Shown: one piece after another, positions 7,563-14,570 of the stretch
How positions within the stretch are numbered: position 1 is the first letter of the stretch
Layout of the letters: each line of letters starts with the position of its first letter
Source of the DNA: an uncultured Bacilli bacterium
Lineage (GTDB): Bacteria; Bacillota_I; Bacilli_A; RF39; UBA660
Direction of reading: 5' to 3'
Length of the DNA: 15,427 bases
NCBI GenBank assembly: GCA_944358685.1
Contig: CALVRQ010000067.1
Coordinates: 1 to 15,427 of the forward strand
Program-made: the position numbers and the translations under genes
The notes under the pieces: generated by a model
The model's input: only the letters and a program-made list of their open reading frames with translations
Database searches by the model: none
What the model was told of the DNA's origin: nothing

Positions 7563-7590
7563 CGAAATTGTTCTACCTACTGTTTTATAC

Positions 7591-9531
7591 TTAACTCAAA
7601 ATATATGGATCTGACGCTGTTCCTGTACCTCCCGTGATTTGGACTTTAGAAGAAAGAGTTATGGCAGGCCTGACCGCAATGCCCGTATAGTTCGCGCCGT
7701 CGCTGTTCACATAACCAAGGTTGTGCACAAAGAACACGAGGTTAGAATTGCCAGAATTAGGCGACAAGGTCCACCATAAATCACTATTAAACATCCAATC
7801 GCTATTCCTACATGTACTATAATTATCATTATTTAAACTATATGTTCCACACTGTTCTTTATTTGAATTGGCTCTTATATATTCACTTACCGTTGGTAAG
7901 GCTACTTTTACTTTTGATGTCGTTACTTTTTCATCACTTATTTGATCTTCCATATCATTATTATTTTTTGTTACTGCGCCAACATAATATGTTGCTTCTA
8001 CTATTTGACTTTGAGCAGTAGTTGTTAAACTATTATAATACGTACTATTCAAATAGGTATTAAGGCTTGCTGGGCGATTCCAATTATTTGAACGGGAACT
8101 ATCCCATGCTAAAGTATTAGAGGTATTTATATCTGCATCCTTCATTATTTTTATCGTTCCATCTGAGTTTATGGATATGATTCGCCAGCCTGCTTCCTCA
8201 TTATTAAATGTTACATAATTATTGGGATTGGCTCCTTTATATGTATATTTTCCTTCTTCATATTCATCAGCGTAAAGTCCATCACCAGTATCTGTAACAT
8301 TATCTGTTAAATCTATTGAGGCTGTAGAAGTCATTGTTTTACCACTAGCTGATGTTACTCTAACTTGGATATCATAACTTGTTCCGGCAGTTAGTCCAGT
8401 GAATCTATAAGTATTATTTGTTCCACCATCAATCCAAGTTTTACCACCATCGTTAGAAAATTCATATTTACTTATTCCACTTGTAGCTTCAGCATTAGCG
8501 ACGACGGTTATACTACTTGTTGTAGAGGTTGTTGAGACACTTAATGTAATGATATCTTCAGTAGCTTTAGCGGTTAAGGTTATATTATCAGTTAAAGTAT
8601 AGTTATCTCCTGGATTACCAATTTGATTTTCTTCAAGGTACCAACCACCGGCAACATAACCAGAAACTGGGGTAATTGATGGTAAAGAGATATCGCATGA
8701 TGTTTCATTATTAAATATGGTACAATTGTCTTCGGTTTTACCAATTTCATTTACACCATCACTTGATTGGTATAGAGCTTTTAAATCTTTTTTATAAATG
8801 GCATATAGGGTGGTACTGGCAGCATCCATTGTATATGATGTTAAGGCTTCTTTAGCATTTTTATTAGTATTCCAACCAACAAAGGTCCATCCATCTTTAT
8901 AGGCTTTATTAGATAGGTCAACATTACTTCCAGATATTAAATACTCTCCTTCACTATCAACTCTAGTTCCACCATTTGTTTGATAGTCAAATGTAAGTAA
9001 ATATGTAGATGGTTGTTCTGGGTCTTTATTATCTTGAACAAAGTCAAAGTCTACGTCGACTTCTCCTGATGTTTCTCCACCTTCGTAGTTTGGATTATAT
9101 TCTATTTTAACATGAACTACTTTACTGTCATTTTGTTTTAATATTTCACCTTTTTTATAGCCAGTAAATGTTATGATTACGGCATCTGTATTGGCATTTT
9201 GAGCGTTTGTTATAATATTATCTAATTTAGCGTCTAGTGTTCCATTATTGGTTATAGTGACATCATATTCCATGGCATCGCCTTTGGAATATAAATTAGC
9301 TTCAAAGGAAGCGCTTAATTCATTCCAATCTGGGGTTTTGGCATTTTCGGCGTCACCTGTTGGTGTACCACTTGTTACATCAGTTATTTTTATATCCCAG
9401 TTAGAGGTGATTTCAGAAGTTCCTTTTATTTCTAAGTTAGTTGAATAAGTTGCATACCCTACAACCATGCATAGTAATACTGCAACTAAACTTATTATAA
9501 CTATATTTCTTCTTTTTTTTGATCTATGCAT
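7591..9531 (-). CDS. Large multidomain surface protein with InlB-type repeat, fibronectin-like domain and DUF6273-like C-terminal domain
   Basis: A 646-residue exported protein. It has a basic N-terminus and membrane segment (~9-29, signal/anchor), then a beta-rich region (~33-167) starting YATYSTNLEIKG, reminiscent of TasA/camelysin-type starts. A Listeria-Bacteroides (InlB B-type) repeat (~178-247, ending TLYAIYKK), a second divergent repeat of that type (~250-323), a fibronectin III-like domain (~328-408) and a C-terminal domain (~418-646) follow. The C-terminal domain runs from GDGLY through YKGANPNNY and GWRIISINSDGTIKI to DLWWTLSP...IAVRPAITLSS, which I take as DUF6273-like. Residues 588-624 are encoded by unusually GC-rich NNC/NNG codons (see the variable-region entry). 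No LPxTG or other cell-wall anchor is seen at the C-terminus. The start is ATG 9531 with AAGGGTGAGAGAA before it; a GTG at 9540 overlaps that site. A relative lies at 14571. Binding partners are unknown; a lectin- or adhesin-like role is inference. Confidence 0.85.
   Translation of the reverse strand: MHRSKKRRNIVIISLVAVLLCMVVGYATYSTNLEIKGTSEITSNWDIKITDVTSGTPTGDAENAKTPDWNELSASFEANLYSKGDAMEYDVTITNNGTLDAKLDNIITNAQNANTDAVIITFTGYKKGEILKQNDSKVVHVKIEYNPNYEGGETSGEVDVDFDFVQDNKDPEQPSTYLLTFDYQTNGGTRVDSEGEYLISGSNVDLSNKAYKDGWTFVGWNTNKNAKEALTSYTMDAASTTLYAIYKKDLKALYQSSDGVNEIGKTEDNCTIFNNETSCDISLPSITPVSGYVAGGWYLEENQIGNPGDNYTLTDNITLTAKATEDIITLSVSTTSTTSSITVVANAEATSGISKYEFSNDGGKTWIDGGTNNTYRFTGLTAGTSYDIQVRVTSASGKTMTSTASIDLTDNVTDTGDGLYADEYEEGKYTYKGANPNNYVTFNNEEAGWRIISINSDGTIKIMKDADINTSNTLAWDSSRSNNWNRPASLNTYLNSTYYNSLTTTAQSQIVEATYYVGAVTKNNNDMEDQISDEKVTTSKVKVALPTVSEYIRANSNKEQCGTYSLNNDNYSTCRNSDWMFNSDLWWTLSPNSGNSNLVFFVHNLGYVNSDGANYTGIAVRPAITLSSKVQITGGTGTASDPYILS
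7660..7770 (-). other. Candidate DGR variable region (residues 588-624 of the surface protein)
   Basis: These 37 codons (ACC to ATA) are about 51% G+C by hand count, with 24 of 37 codons ending in G or C, inside a gene and genome that are strongly AT-rich. They include AAC, CTC, TTC, CAC, AAC, AAC, AGC, GAC, GGC and AAC, all reachable from AAC by changes at the two A positions. These are interspersed with unchanging-looking GTG, ACG and GCC codons and end in the VRPA motif. That is the pattern left by adenine-targeted mutagenic retrohoming in DGR targets. No template repeat or reverse transcriptase is within the window, so this is an inference. The exact ends are uncertain; the GC-rich stretch runs on towards the stop codon. 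Confidence 0.5.
8225..8268. repeat. Dispersed repeat copy 1 (shared surface-protein segment)
   Basis: A 44-bp segment identical to 15196-15239 except for one base (T at 8254 versus G at 15225). It encodes the core of the shared motif around GKYTYKGANP in both surface proteins. It reflects common ancestry or gene conversion between the two genes. Confidence 0.8.
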
Positions 9532-9564
9532 TTCTCTCACCCTTCTTTATTTTAAAGTATACTT

Positions 9565-9637
9565 ATATTAATATAATAACATATTCTTGCGTATTTTACC
9601 ATTATTTTAATTATATATTATAGGAATTTCTTGCGTA
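9565..9637 (-). promoter_or_regulatory. Putative tandem promoter region of the surface protein with TACGCAAGAA repeats
   Basis: On the minus strand the 10-mer TACGCAAGAA occurs twice (9584-9593 and 9628-9637, 44 bp apart). Each TACGCA sits 16-17 bp upstream of a -10-like hexamer (TAATAT at 9565-9570; TATAAT at 9610-9615). No normal TTGACA box is seen. The repeats could be activator sites or unusual -35 elements. The nearest -10 lies about 33 nt upstream of the ATG. Confidence 0.35.
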
Positions 9638-9685
9638 AGGTATTTGTAAGACTTGGTGTTTTGGGGCTTTTCCCTTATTTTTACA

Positions 9686-9713
9686 AGAAAAAAACAGCTA
9701 TTAAGCTGAATGT
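9686..9713 (-). terminator. Terminator of the dnaG-sigA-trmK operon
   Basis: On the minus strand CAGCT-TAAT-AGCTG (stem 9704-9708 with 9695-9699) is followed directly by TTTTTTTCTT, just after the stop of the last small membrane protein gene. The stem is short but the T-run is strong. Confidence 0.65.
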
Positions 9714-9718
9714 TATAT

Positions 9719-9931
9719 TTACATATTTTTTCTTTTTTTCATAGTTTTTAGTTCTTTTTTAGAACTAATTAAAGCTTTTATGCTGATGGTTTCTAAAATT
9801 ATAGCACCTAAAAGAATACTTTCGTTTTGAGATAGTACTCCTTTACCTAGGGTAATGAGTCCAGAATATATTAATAATTTCTCACCAGCTATTTTAGCTT
9901 TTTGTTTGGTTATTTCAGGTATATTGTCCAT
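9719..9931 (-). CDS. Small membrane protein, paralogue of its upstream neighbour
   Basis: A 70-residue protein of unknown function. It has a polar N-terminus (1-18), an apolar region (~19-55; LLIYSGLITLGKGVLSQNE then ILLGAIILETISIKALIS) that could form a membrane hairpin, and a very basic tail (KKELKTMKKRKNM). Its apolar core resembles the preceding gene product: both share a GL.TL..G.L.QN pattern followed by an apolar stretch ending in ALIS and a Lys-rich tail, so the two look like a tandem duplication. The ATG at 9931 has AAGG 6 nt upstream; a GTG at 9937 in frame is possible and would leave only a 2-nt gap after the preceding stop. It is the last gene of the primase/sigma operon. Confidence 0.7.
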   Translation of the reverse strand: MDNIPEITKQKAKIAGEKLLIYSGLITLGKGVLSQNESILLGAIILETISIKALISSKKELKTMKKRKNM

Positions 9932-9939
9932 AGTCACCC

Positions 9940-10176
9940 TTATTTTTTTATTTTTTTTGTTAATTTTTTAGTATCTACTATATCATTAGAGATTAAAGCA
10001 CCGCCTAAGGTAACAGCGGTTCCAATAGCCATACAGACACTATTTTGGGCAAGAGCTCCAACTGTTAAGGTTGTAAGACCTGGTAATAATGTGATACCGT
10101 TACTATAAACTTTTTCTTTTTCATATTTAATTCTTTCATTTAAGAATTCTAATTCAGTTAGTTTATATTTATTCAT
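9940..10176 (-). CDS. Small membrane protein of unknown function
   Basis: A 78-residue protein. The N-terminal third is a charged helix (ELEFLNERIKYEKEKVY), followed by two apolar segments (~27-45 and 46-63, GITLLPGLTTLTVGALAQN and then VCMAIGTAVTLGGALIS) and a Lys-rich end (KKLTKKIKK). The start codon overlaps the trmK stop (ATGA), and a near-perfect ribosome binding site (AAAGGAGGTG, 4 nt before the ATG) lies inside the end of trmK, which strongly supports the gene as real and well translated. It is a paralogue of the next gene. I do not recognise the family. Confidence 0.78.
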   Translation of the reverse strand: MNKYKLTELEFLNERIKYEKEKVYSNGITLLPGLTTLTVGALAQNSVCMAIGTAVTLGGALISNDIVDTKKLTKKIKK

Positions 10177-10637
10177 GATGCACCTCCTTTTTTGGCGTAT
10201 ATTATGTTATATGTTTTTCCATCAGAAATAATTAATTCTTTATCAATATAATACTGTTTTTCTTTTAAAAATTGTTTTAAATCTTCAATATTGGTATGAC
10301 TTGATAAAATTAAATCATTTTTAATATCAAAGTTTAGTATTTTTTGAATGTTTTTAGTACCCATACCACTGATGACGATTATTTCATCATTTAAATTAAT
10401 ATTGTTTAAGCCATCATTAGTGATTGCTTTAATACTTGCGTTAAATTTTTCTGCATTATTAATAGCAGTTTCGCTGCAGTGTTTTGATTTATCAATGGCT
10501 AGGCAATTACAGTTTTTATATTTGTTTAAATAGATGTCTAAAAAGGCGTGGTCTGCGCCAACGTCTACTACATTACTATTTTCTGGAATTAAATCACAGA
10601 TGGCTTTTAGTCTTTTTGATAATTTCAAGCTAATCAC
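10173..10637 (-). CDS. trmK: tRNA (adenine(22)-N(1))-methyltransferase TrmK, short form
   Basis: A 154-residue SAM-dependent methyltransferase expected to make m1A22 in tRNA. Visible are the N-terminal [13 protein letters not shown], the SAM-binding motif [15 protein letters not shown] (DVGADH 25-30), an acidic residue in AIDK (47-50), SGMGT (90-94) and a C-terminal part ([21 protein letters not shown]) that matches the end of the TrmK Rossmann domain. TrmK of Bacillus subtilis is about 238 residues; the missing ~80 residues correspond to its C-terminal coiled-coil domain, thought to help bind tRNA, so this may be a reduced enzyme. Its position after dnaG-sigA is the conserved order in Bacillota and supports the call. 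Its start lies within the last codons of sigA (8-bp overlap), and its stop overlaps the next start (ATGA). Confidence 0.85.
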   Translation of the reverse strand: MISLKLSKRLKAICDLIPENSNVVDVGADHAFLDIYLNKYKNCNCLAIDKSKHCSETAINNAEKFNASIKAITNDGLNNINLNDEIIVISGMGTKNIQKILNFDIKNDLILSSHTNIEDLKQFLKEKQYYIDKELIISDGKTYNIIYAKKGGAS

Positions 10638-11703
10638 CTAAGTAATCTTTTAGTTTTCTACTTCTAGATGGGTGACGTAATTTTCTTAGGGCTTTAGCTT
10701 CAATTTGTCTGATGCGCTCTCTAGTTACTCCAAATAGTTGTCCAACTTCTTCTAGGGTTCTAGGGCGTCCATCTTCTAGACCAAATCTTAATCTGATGAC
10801 TTTTTCTTCTCTTTCAGTTAGAGTTAATAAAACTTCAGATATTTCATCTTTTAATAATTCATTTACGGCATAGTCTTCTGGGCTCATATTGGTTTCATCT
10901 GGGATGAAGTCACCTAAATGTGAATCATCTTCTTCACCAATTGGAATTTCTAAGCTAACTGGTTCTTGAGATATTTTATATATATCTCTGATTTTTTCAA
11001 CACTAGTACCCATTTTTTTAGATAGTTCTTCTTCGGTTGGTTCTCTATTTAATTCTAGGGTTAGTTGTCTTTCAACTCTAGCTAATTTATTGATGGTTTC
11101 AACCATATGAACAGGGACTCTGATGGTTCTTGCTTGGTCGGCGATGGCTCTTGTGATAGCTTGTCTAATCCACCAAGTGGCATAAGTTGAAAATTTGTAT
11201 CCTTTTGTAACATCAAATTTTTCGACGGCTTTCATTAGACCAATGTTTCCTTCTTGAATTAAGTCTAGGAAAAGCATTCCTCTACCAACATATCTTTTAG
11301 CAATACTAACTACTAGACGTAGGTTGGCTTCGGCTAGTGTTGCTTTAGCCTCTTCATCACCTAGAGCAATTCTATCAGCTAATTCTAATTCTTCTTCAGT
11401 GGTTAATAGTTTGATTTGACCGATTTCTTTTAAGTACATTCTAACTGGATCATTGATGGTTAAATCTTTTGTCAAAAGTTCATTACTAATGCCATTTGGA
11501 TTTTCATCGTCTTCTTCATTTTCTGATACAACTTGAATATTGTTTTCATTTAAAGTGTTGTATAGGTCATCTAATGAATCTGCATCCAATTCTAGATTTT
11601 TTAGTTTTTCGGCTAATTCTTCATAGGTGATACTTCCTTTTTTCTTTCCTAGTTCAATTAATTCTTTTTTTCTTTCTTCAAAAGTTTTAATTTCTCCGAA
11701 CAT
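10630..11703 (-). CDS. sigA: RNA polymerase primary sigma factor (sigma A / RpoD)
   Basis: A 357-residue housekeeping sigma factor that directs RNA polymerase to TTGACA/TATAAT promoters like those noted in this window. There is a short, acidic N-terminal region 1.1 (1-80, ending in a Glu/Asp/Asn-rich stretch), then region 1.2 ([11 protein letters not shown], 85-95). Region 2 spans the [11 protein letters not shown] and [20 protein letters not shown] motifs and the -10 reading [19 protein letters not shown] (169-187). Region 3 is at ~195-270, and region 4 carries the helix-turn-helix [28 protein letters not shown] (317-343). The length is close to that of B. subtilis SigA. The ATG is 2 nt past the dnaG stop with AAAGGAG inside the dnaG end. 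The dnaG-sigA pairing is the classical macromolecular-synthesis arrangement. Confidence 0.97.
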   Translation of the reverse strand: MFGEIKTFEERKKELIELGKKKGSITYEELAEKLKNLELDADSLDDLYNTLNENNIQVVSENEEDDENPNGISNELLTKDLTINDPVRMYLKEIGQIKLLTTEEELELADRIALGDEEAKATLAEANLRLVVSIAKRYVGRGMLFLDLIQEGNIGLMKAVEKFDVTKGYKFSTYATWWIRQAITRAIADQARTIRVPVHMVETINKLARVERQLTLELNREPTEEELSKKMGTSVEKIRDIYKISQEPVSLEIPIGEEDDSHLGDFIPDETNMSPEDYAVNELLKDEISEVLLTLTEREEKVIRLRFGLEDGRPRTLEEVGQLFGVTRERIRQIEAKALRKLRHPSRSRKLKDYLGD

Positions 11704-11705
11704 TA

Positions 11706-13424
11706 TTACACTCCTTTTTTTAACCCAACAATTTCCTCAGCTATTTTAGCCTTATCTAAAGGATCTGTCAAGTTTTTCATTTTATTTGTAAGTCTTTTGA
11801 TTTCTTCTTTGACGTTATAATCTCTAATTACATTAATATAGTCCTCTATTTCTTCTAATGAGTAAGTTTCTTTGGTATTTTGTTTATTTATTTTACTGAT
11901 TGTTTCCATAAGGTCTTTATCACATTCAATGTAATCAATAAAGTCAGCTTCATTTATAAAACCAAAGTTTTTATAGAAGCTACTTATTTCTCTGGCAAGC
12001 TGTCTATATTCTCTATTTGGAATATAAGTGACTTTTTTATTATACATCGTGATTACTTCTGGACTTTTAAGCATATAATATATTAAAGCACTTTCAGCTT
12101 TTTCATATTTATCGGTTTTTATTTCTATTTGAGTTTTAGGTTTTGGTTTTGGTTTTGATTTTACTTCTAGGTGTTTTCTAATTATGTCTTCATCAATATT
12201 CATCTCAGTGACAATTTTTTTGATAGTTAAATCTTTTAATATGTCATCATCTATTTTGTTTAATTCTGTAATAACTTCACTGATATATTTAGCTTCGCCT
12301 TCACTACTAGTTAGGTCTTTACCATTTTTTAAATATGATAGTTTAAAGTCCATGACGCTTACTGGATTATCTATTTTTCTTTGGAAAGCATCTTTGCCAT
12401 ATTTTTGAATGTACTCATCAGGGTCTAAATTATCTTCTAGTCTAATGATTTTTGGGGTTACACCGATTTTTAATAGTTCATTTGAACATGACATGGTGGC
12501 TTTGGCTCCAGCTTCATCACCATCAAAGCAAAGAATAATATCTTTGGCCATTCTTTTAATTAGATGAGCCTGAGTTTCAGTTACGGCTGTTCCCATCATG
12601 GCAATGACGTTTTTTATACCTACAGTGTAGGCCCTTATGACATCCATAAATCCTTCCATGATGATGATTTGATTTTTCTTTCTAGCAATGTCTTTTGCGC
12701 GATGGTAGTTATATAATAATTCACCTTTTTTAAATATTTCAGTTTCTCTTGTATTAAAATATTTAGAGGTATCTTGTTTATTATATATTCTACCACTATA
12801 GGCGATTGGGTTACCATTTAAGTCATATAGTGGAAACATTATTCTATCATAGAATAGATCATAATAACCATAGTCATTTTTACCAACTAAGCCACTTTTT
12901 AAAACTTCATCTGGTTTAAATTTTTTTATTAAGATTTTTGATAGGACATCATGTTTTAGTGATAGACCTATTTGAAATTCTTTGATGGTTTCTTCATCAA
13001 TGTTCCTGTTTTTTAGATATTCTTTTGCTTCTTTACCACCTACAGTATTTAGGTTGTTAATATAGAATTTTAAACTCAAATCATATATCTGATGAAGTTC
13101 AGTATGGTTTTGTTTTTTGGTGACTTTACCGATGTTTACAGATATGCCACCCATATCAGCTACTTTTTTTACAGCTTCTAGAAAGGAAACGTTTTCATAG
13201 TCCATGATAAATTTAAAAACGGTTCCGGTGGCTCCACATGAGAAACATTTGTAAATTTGTCTGGATGGGCTGACGCTCATAGATGGGTTGTTATCATCGT
13301 GAAAGGGACAAACACCAAAGTAGTTCTTACCTTTTGGAGTAAGAGGAATGTATGAGGAGATAACATCAACGATATTGACGCTGTTTCTTATTTCGTTTAT
13401 TTTTTCTTGACTTAATGTGTTCAT
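11706..13424 (-). CDS. dnaG: DNA primase DnaG
   Basis: A 572-residue primase that makes RNA primers for replication. The N-terminal CHC2 zinc-binding domain has C39, H42, C60 and C63 ([10 protein letters not shown]...YKCFSCG). The RNA polymerase core includes [21 protein letters not shown] (194-214). The TOPRIM domain has the E257-G258 pair (IIMEGFMD) and the metal-binding D301-G-D303 (LCFDGDEAG). After ~425 comes a Lys/Pro-rich linker ([10 protein letters not shown]) and a C-terminal helical domain (~440-572), the usual helicase-interacting part. The length is normal for the family. The start ATG at 13424 is preceded by GGGGGAT. It is the first gene of the dnaG-sigA-trmK-small-small operon; no convincing promoter could be picked in the AT-rich gap before it. 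Confidence 0.96.
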   Translation of the reverse strand: MNTLSQEKINEIRNSVNIVDVISSYIPLTPKGKNYFGVCPFHDDNNPSMSVSPSRQIYKCFSCGATGTVFKFIMDYENVSFLEAVKKVADMGGISVNIGKVTKKQNHTELHQIYDLSLKFYINNLNTVGGKEAKEYLKNRNIDEETIKEFQIGLSLKHDVLSKILIKKFKPDEVLKSGLVGKNDYGYYDLFYDRIMFPLYDLNGNPIAYSGRIYNKQDTSKYFNTRETEIFKKGELLYNYHRAKDIARKKNQIIIMEGFMDVIRAYTVGIKNVIAMMGTAVTETQAHLIKRMAKDIILCFDGDEAGAKATMSCSNELLKIGVTPKIIRLEDNLDPDEYIQKYGKDAFQRKIDNPVSVMDFKLSYLKNGKDLTSSEGEAKYISEVITELNKIDDDILKDLTIKKIVTEMNIDEDIIRKHLEVKSKPKPKPKTQIEIKTDKYEKAESALIYYMLKSPEVITMYNKKVTYIPNREYRQLAREISSFYKNFGFINEADFIDYIECDKDLMETISKINKQNTKETYSLEEIEDYINVIRDYNVKEEIKRLTNKMKNLTDPLDKAKIAEEIVGLKKGV

Positions 13425-13478
13425 GATTTTATCCCCCTATATATTAATATACGATTTTTTTGGGCAATTTCCTTTTTT

Positions 13479-13508
13479 TTGACGAAAAAAAATACAAAAA
13501 AGTATAAT
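13479..13508 (+). promoter_or_regulatory. Sigma-A promoter of the 13553 membrane protein gene
   Basis: TTGACG (-35), an 18-bp A-rich spacer and TATAAT (-10), about 44 nt upstream of the ATG. It lies in the divergent gap between dnaG and this gene. Confidence 0.6.
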
Positions 13509-13552
13509 TTCTTATTTTTTTACATATATTATGGTTAAAAGAAGGCGGTTTT

Positions 13553-14086
13553 ATGAGTTTAAAAAGGATTAAAGTTATTAGTGTGTTTGGTATGTTTGCT
13601 TTGTGTTTTTTAACCCATTTTCTCTATAACTGGCTACCTAATAGTTTATTTAGTATATTTTTCCCAGTTAATGAAAGTATATGGGAACATATGAAGATGA
13701 TGTGCAGCAGTATTTTGATTTTTAGTGTTATAGAGTATTTTCTTTATAAGAAATATAGAATTAGTCATAATAATTTTGCTTTAAGTGTTTTTTTAGAGGT
13801 TAGTTTGTCTATTATTATATTTTTGATTATATATTTACCCATATATCATTTTACAGGTTCAGTATTTATTTTAAATTTGATAGTTTTATTTATTAGTATT
13901 TATTTTGTAAATATTATAAGTTTTTATATTTTAAAGTTAAGACCTTTACATAAAGAAGTAATTAGTATAATAGGCATTATTTTGGTTTATATTTTGTTTG
14001 GAATACTAACTTATTTTCCACCAGAGAATTATTTGTTTTTAGATAAGGTAGAAAATAAATATGGCATTAATATTTATGAACTTTGA
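13553..14086 (+). CDS. DUF6512-like multi-pass membrane protein
   Basis: A 177-residue protein with about five membrane segments (~7-26, 46-64, 78-99, 103-130 and 136-155) and a short polar C-terminus. The motif PVNESIWEHMKMMCSSILIFSVIEYF (residues ~38-63) matches the PVNES.WEH.K hallmark I associate with DUF6512; function unknown. The ATG has GAAGGCGG 4 nt upstream and a plausible promoter. It is the only gene in this right half on the plus strand, and its coding strand is strongly G over C and T-rich (12 G versus 4 C in 13561-13620). Its last 13 bp overlap the end of the convergent gene at 14074. No terminator is visible between the two. Confidence 0.8.
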   Translation: MSLKRIKVISVFGMFALCFLTHFLYNWLPNSLFSIFFPVNESIWEHMKMMCSSILIFSVIEYFLYKKYRISHNNFALSVFLEVSLSIIIFLIIYLPIYHFTGSVFILNLIVLFISIYFVNIISFYILKLRPLHKEVISIIGIILVYILFGILTYFPPENYLFLDKVENKYGINIYEL

Positions 14087-14418
14087 GTAAAAATACTAGA
14101 TACTTTTCTACTGTAATTTAACTGTTCAGCGGCTATTAAGTAGGCTTCTTCTTTAGAACATAATGTATATATGATATCACCTGGAAGATAAACTTTATAT
14201 TTTTCATCTTTTATTAAACCTATTTTGTTTTTAGTAATAATTTCTTCAATATAAGGTGATTTTTCATCCCCTATTTCAACGGCAATGGTGTTTAATTTTA
14301 ATGATTTGTAAGGGGCAATTTTAAATAAATGAAATTTATAGGAGGGTTTTATTTTTCTTTTTTTAGATTCTATTTCTAATAATTCAATTGGGATTGTTGC
14401 GTATTGTGATTTGGTCAT
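14074..14418 (-). CDS. Small cytosolic protein of unknown function
   Basis: A 114-residue soluble protein I do not recognise. It has mixed alpha/beta character, is basic, and has one cysteine (in TLCSKEEAYLIAAEQLNYSR). No membrane segment, signal or clear motif is seen. I chose ATG 14418, which has GGAGG 9 nt upstream and an excellent promoter just before it; a longer frame to 14496 would read through that promoter. The gene stands alone on the minus strand, tail-to-tail with the DUF6512-like gene (13-bp overlap) and downstream of the second surface protein, from which it is separated by a terminator and its own promoter. Confidence 0.75.
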   Translation of the reverse strand: MTKSQYATIPIELLEIESKKRKIKPSYKFHLFKIAPYKSLKLNTIAVEIGDEKSPYIEEIITKNKIGLIKDEKYKVYLPGDIIYTLCSKEEAYLIAAEQLNYSRKVSSIFTQSS

Positions 14419-14446
14419 ATTTTCTTCCTCCGTTTTCTGTTTACCT

Positions 14447-14474
14447 ATTATATACAGGTTACTAGTTTTGTCAA
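14447..14474 (-). promoter_or_regulatory. Strong sigma-A promoter of the 14418 gene
   Basis: On the minus strand a perfect TTGACA (14469-14474), a 16-bp spacer and a perfect TATAAT (14447-14452), about 29 nt upstream of the ATG. It is the best consensus promoter in the window. The 10-bp palindrome TTCACGTGAA (14480-14489) lies 5 bp upstream of the -35 and could be an operator. Confidence 0.82.
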
Positions 14475-14546
14475 TTGGTTTCACGTGAATTTCCAAAAAA
14501 TGTCAGAATTTATTTTTTAATTTTAATTTTTAGTTAAAAATAGAAT

Positions 14547-14570
14547 AACCAAGTGAAAATTCACTTGGTT
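14547..14570 (-). terminator. Terminator of the second surface protein gene
   Basis: A perfect 11-bp stem (AACCAAGTGAA / TTCACTTGGTT, 2-nt centre) begins right after the stop codon of the minus-strand surface protein. It is followed on the minus strand by ATTCTATTTTTAA and on the plus strand by TTATT, so it is T-rich but not ideal on either side. Confidence 0.75.

Noticed and set aside
7422..7637. 71-residue plus-strand frame between gpsA and the surface protein
   Set aside because: It runs through both hairpins and antisense to the surface protein's 3' end, has no ribosome binding site, and has a low-complexity apolar sequence.
9664..9690. GGGG...CCC mini-hairpin followed by TTATTTTT on the plus strand as a terminator
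   Set aside because: The stem is only 3 bp, and no plus-strand gene lies upstream that it could terminate.
12635..12817. Small frames on both strands inside dnaG, sigA, trmK and the surface protein genes
   Set aside because: All lie within well-supported genes in other frames and lack their own start signals or recognisable domains.
14419..14496. 26-residue N-terminal extension of the 14418 gene
   Set aside because: It would start upstream of a perfect -35/-10 promoter and lacks a ribosome binding site, whereas ATG 14418 has GGAGG at good distance.
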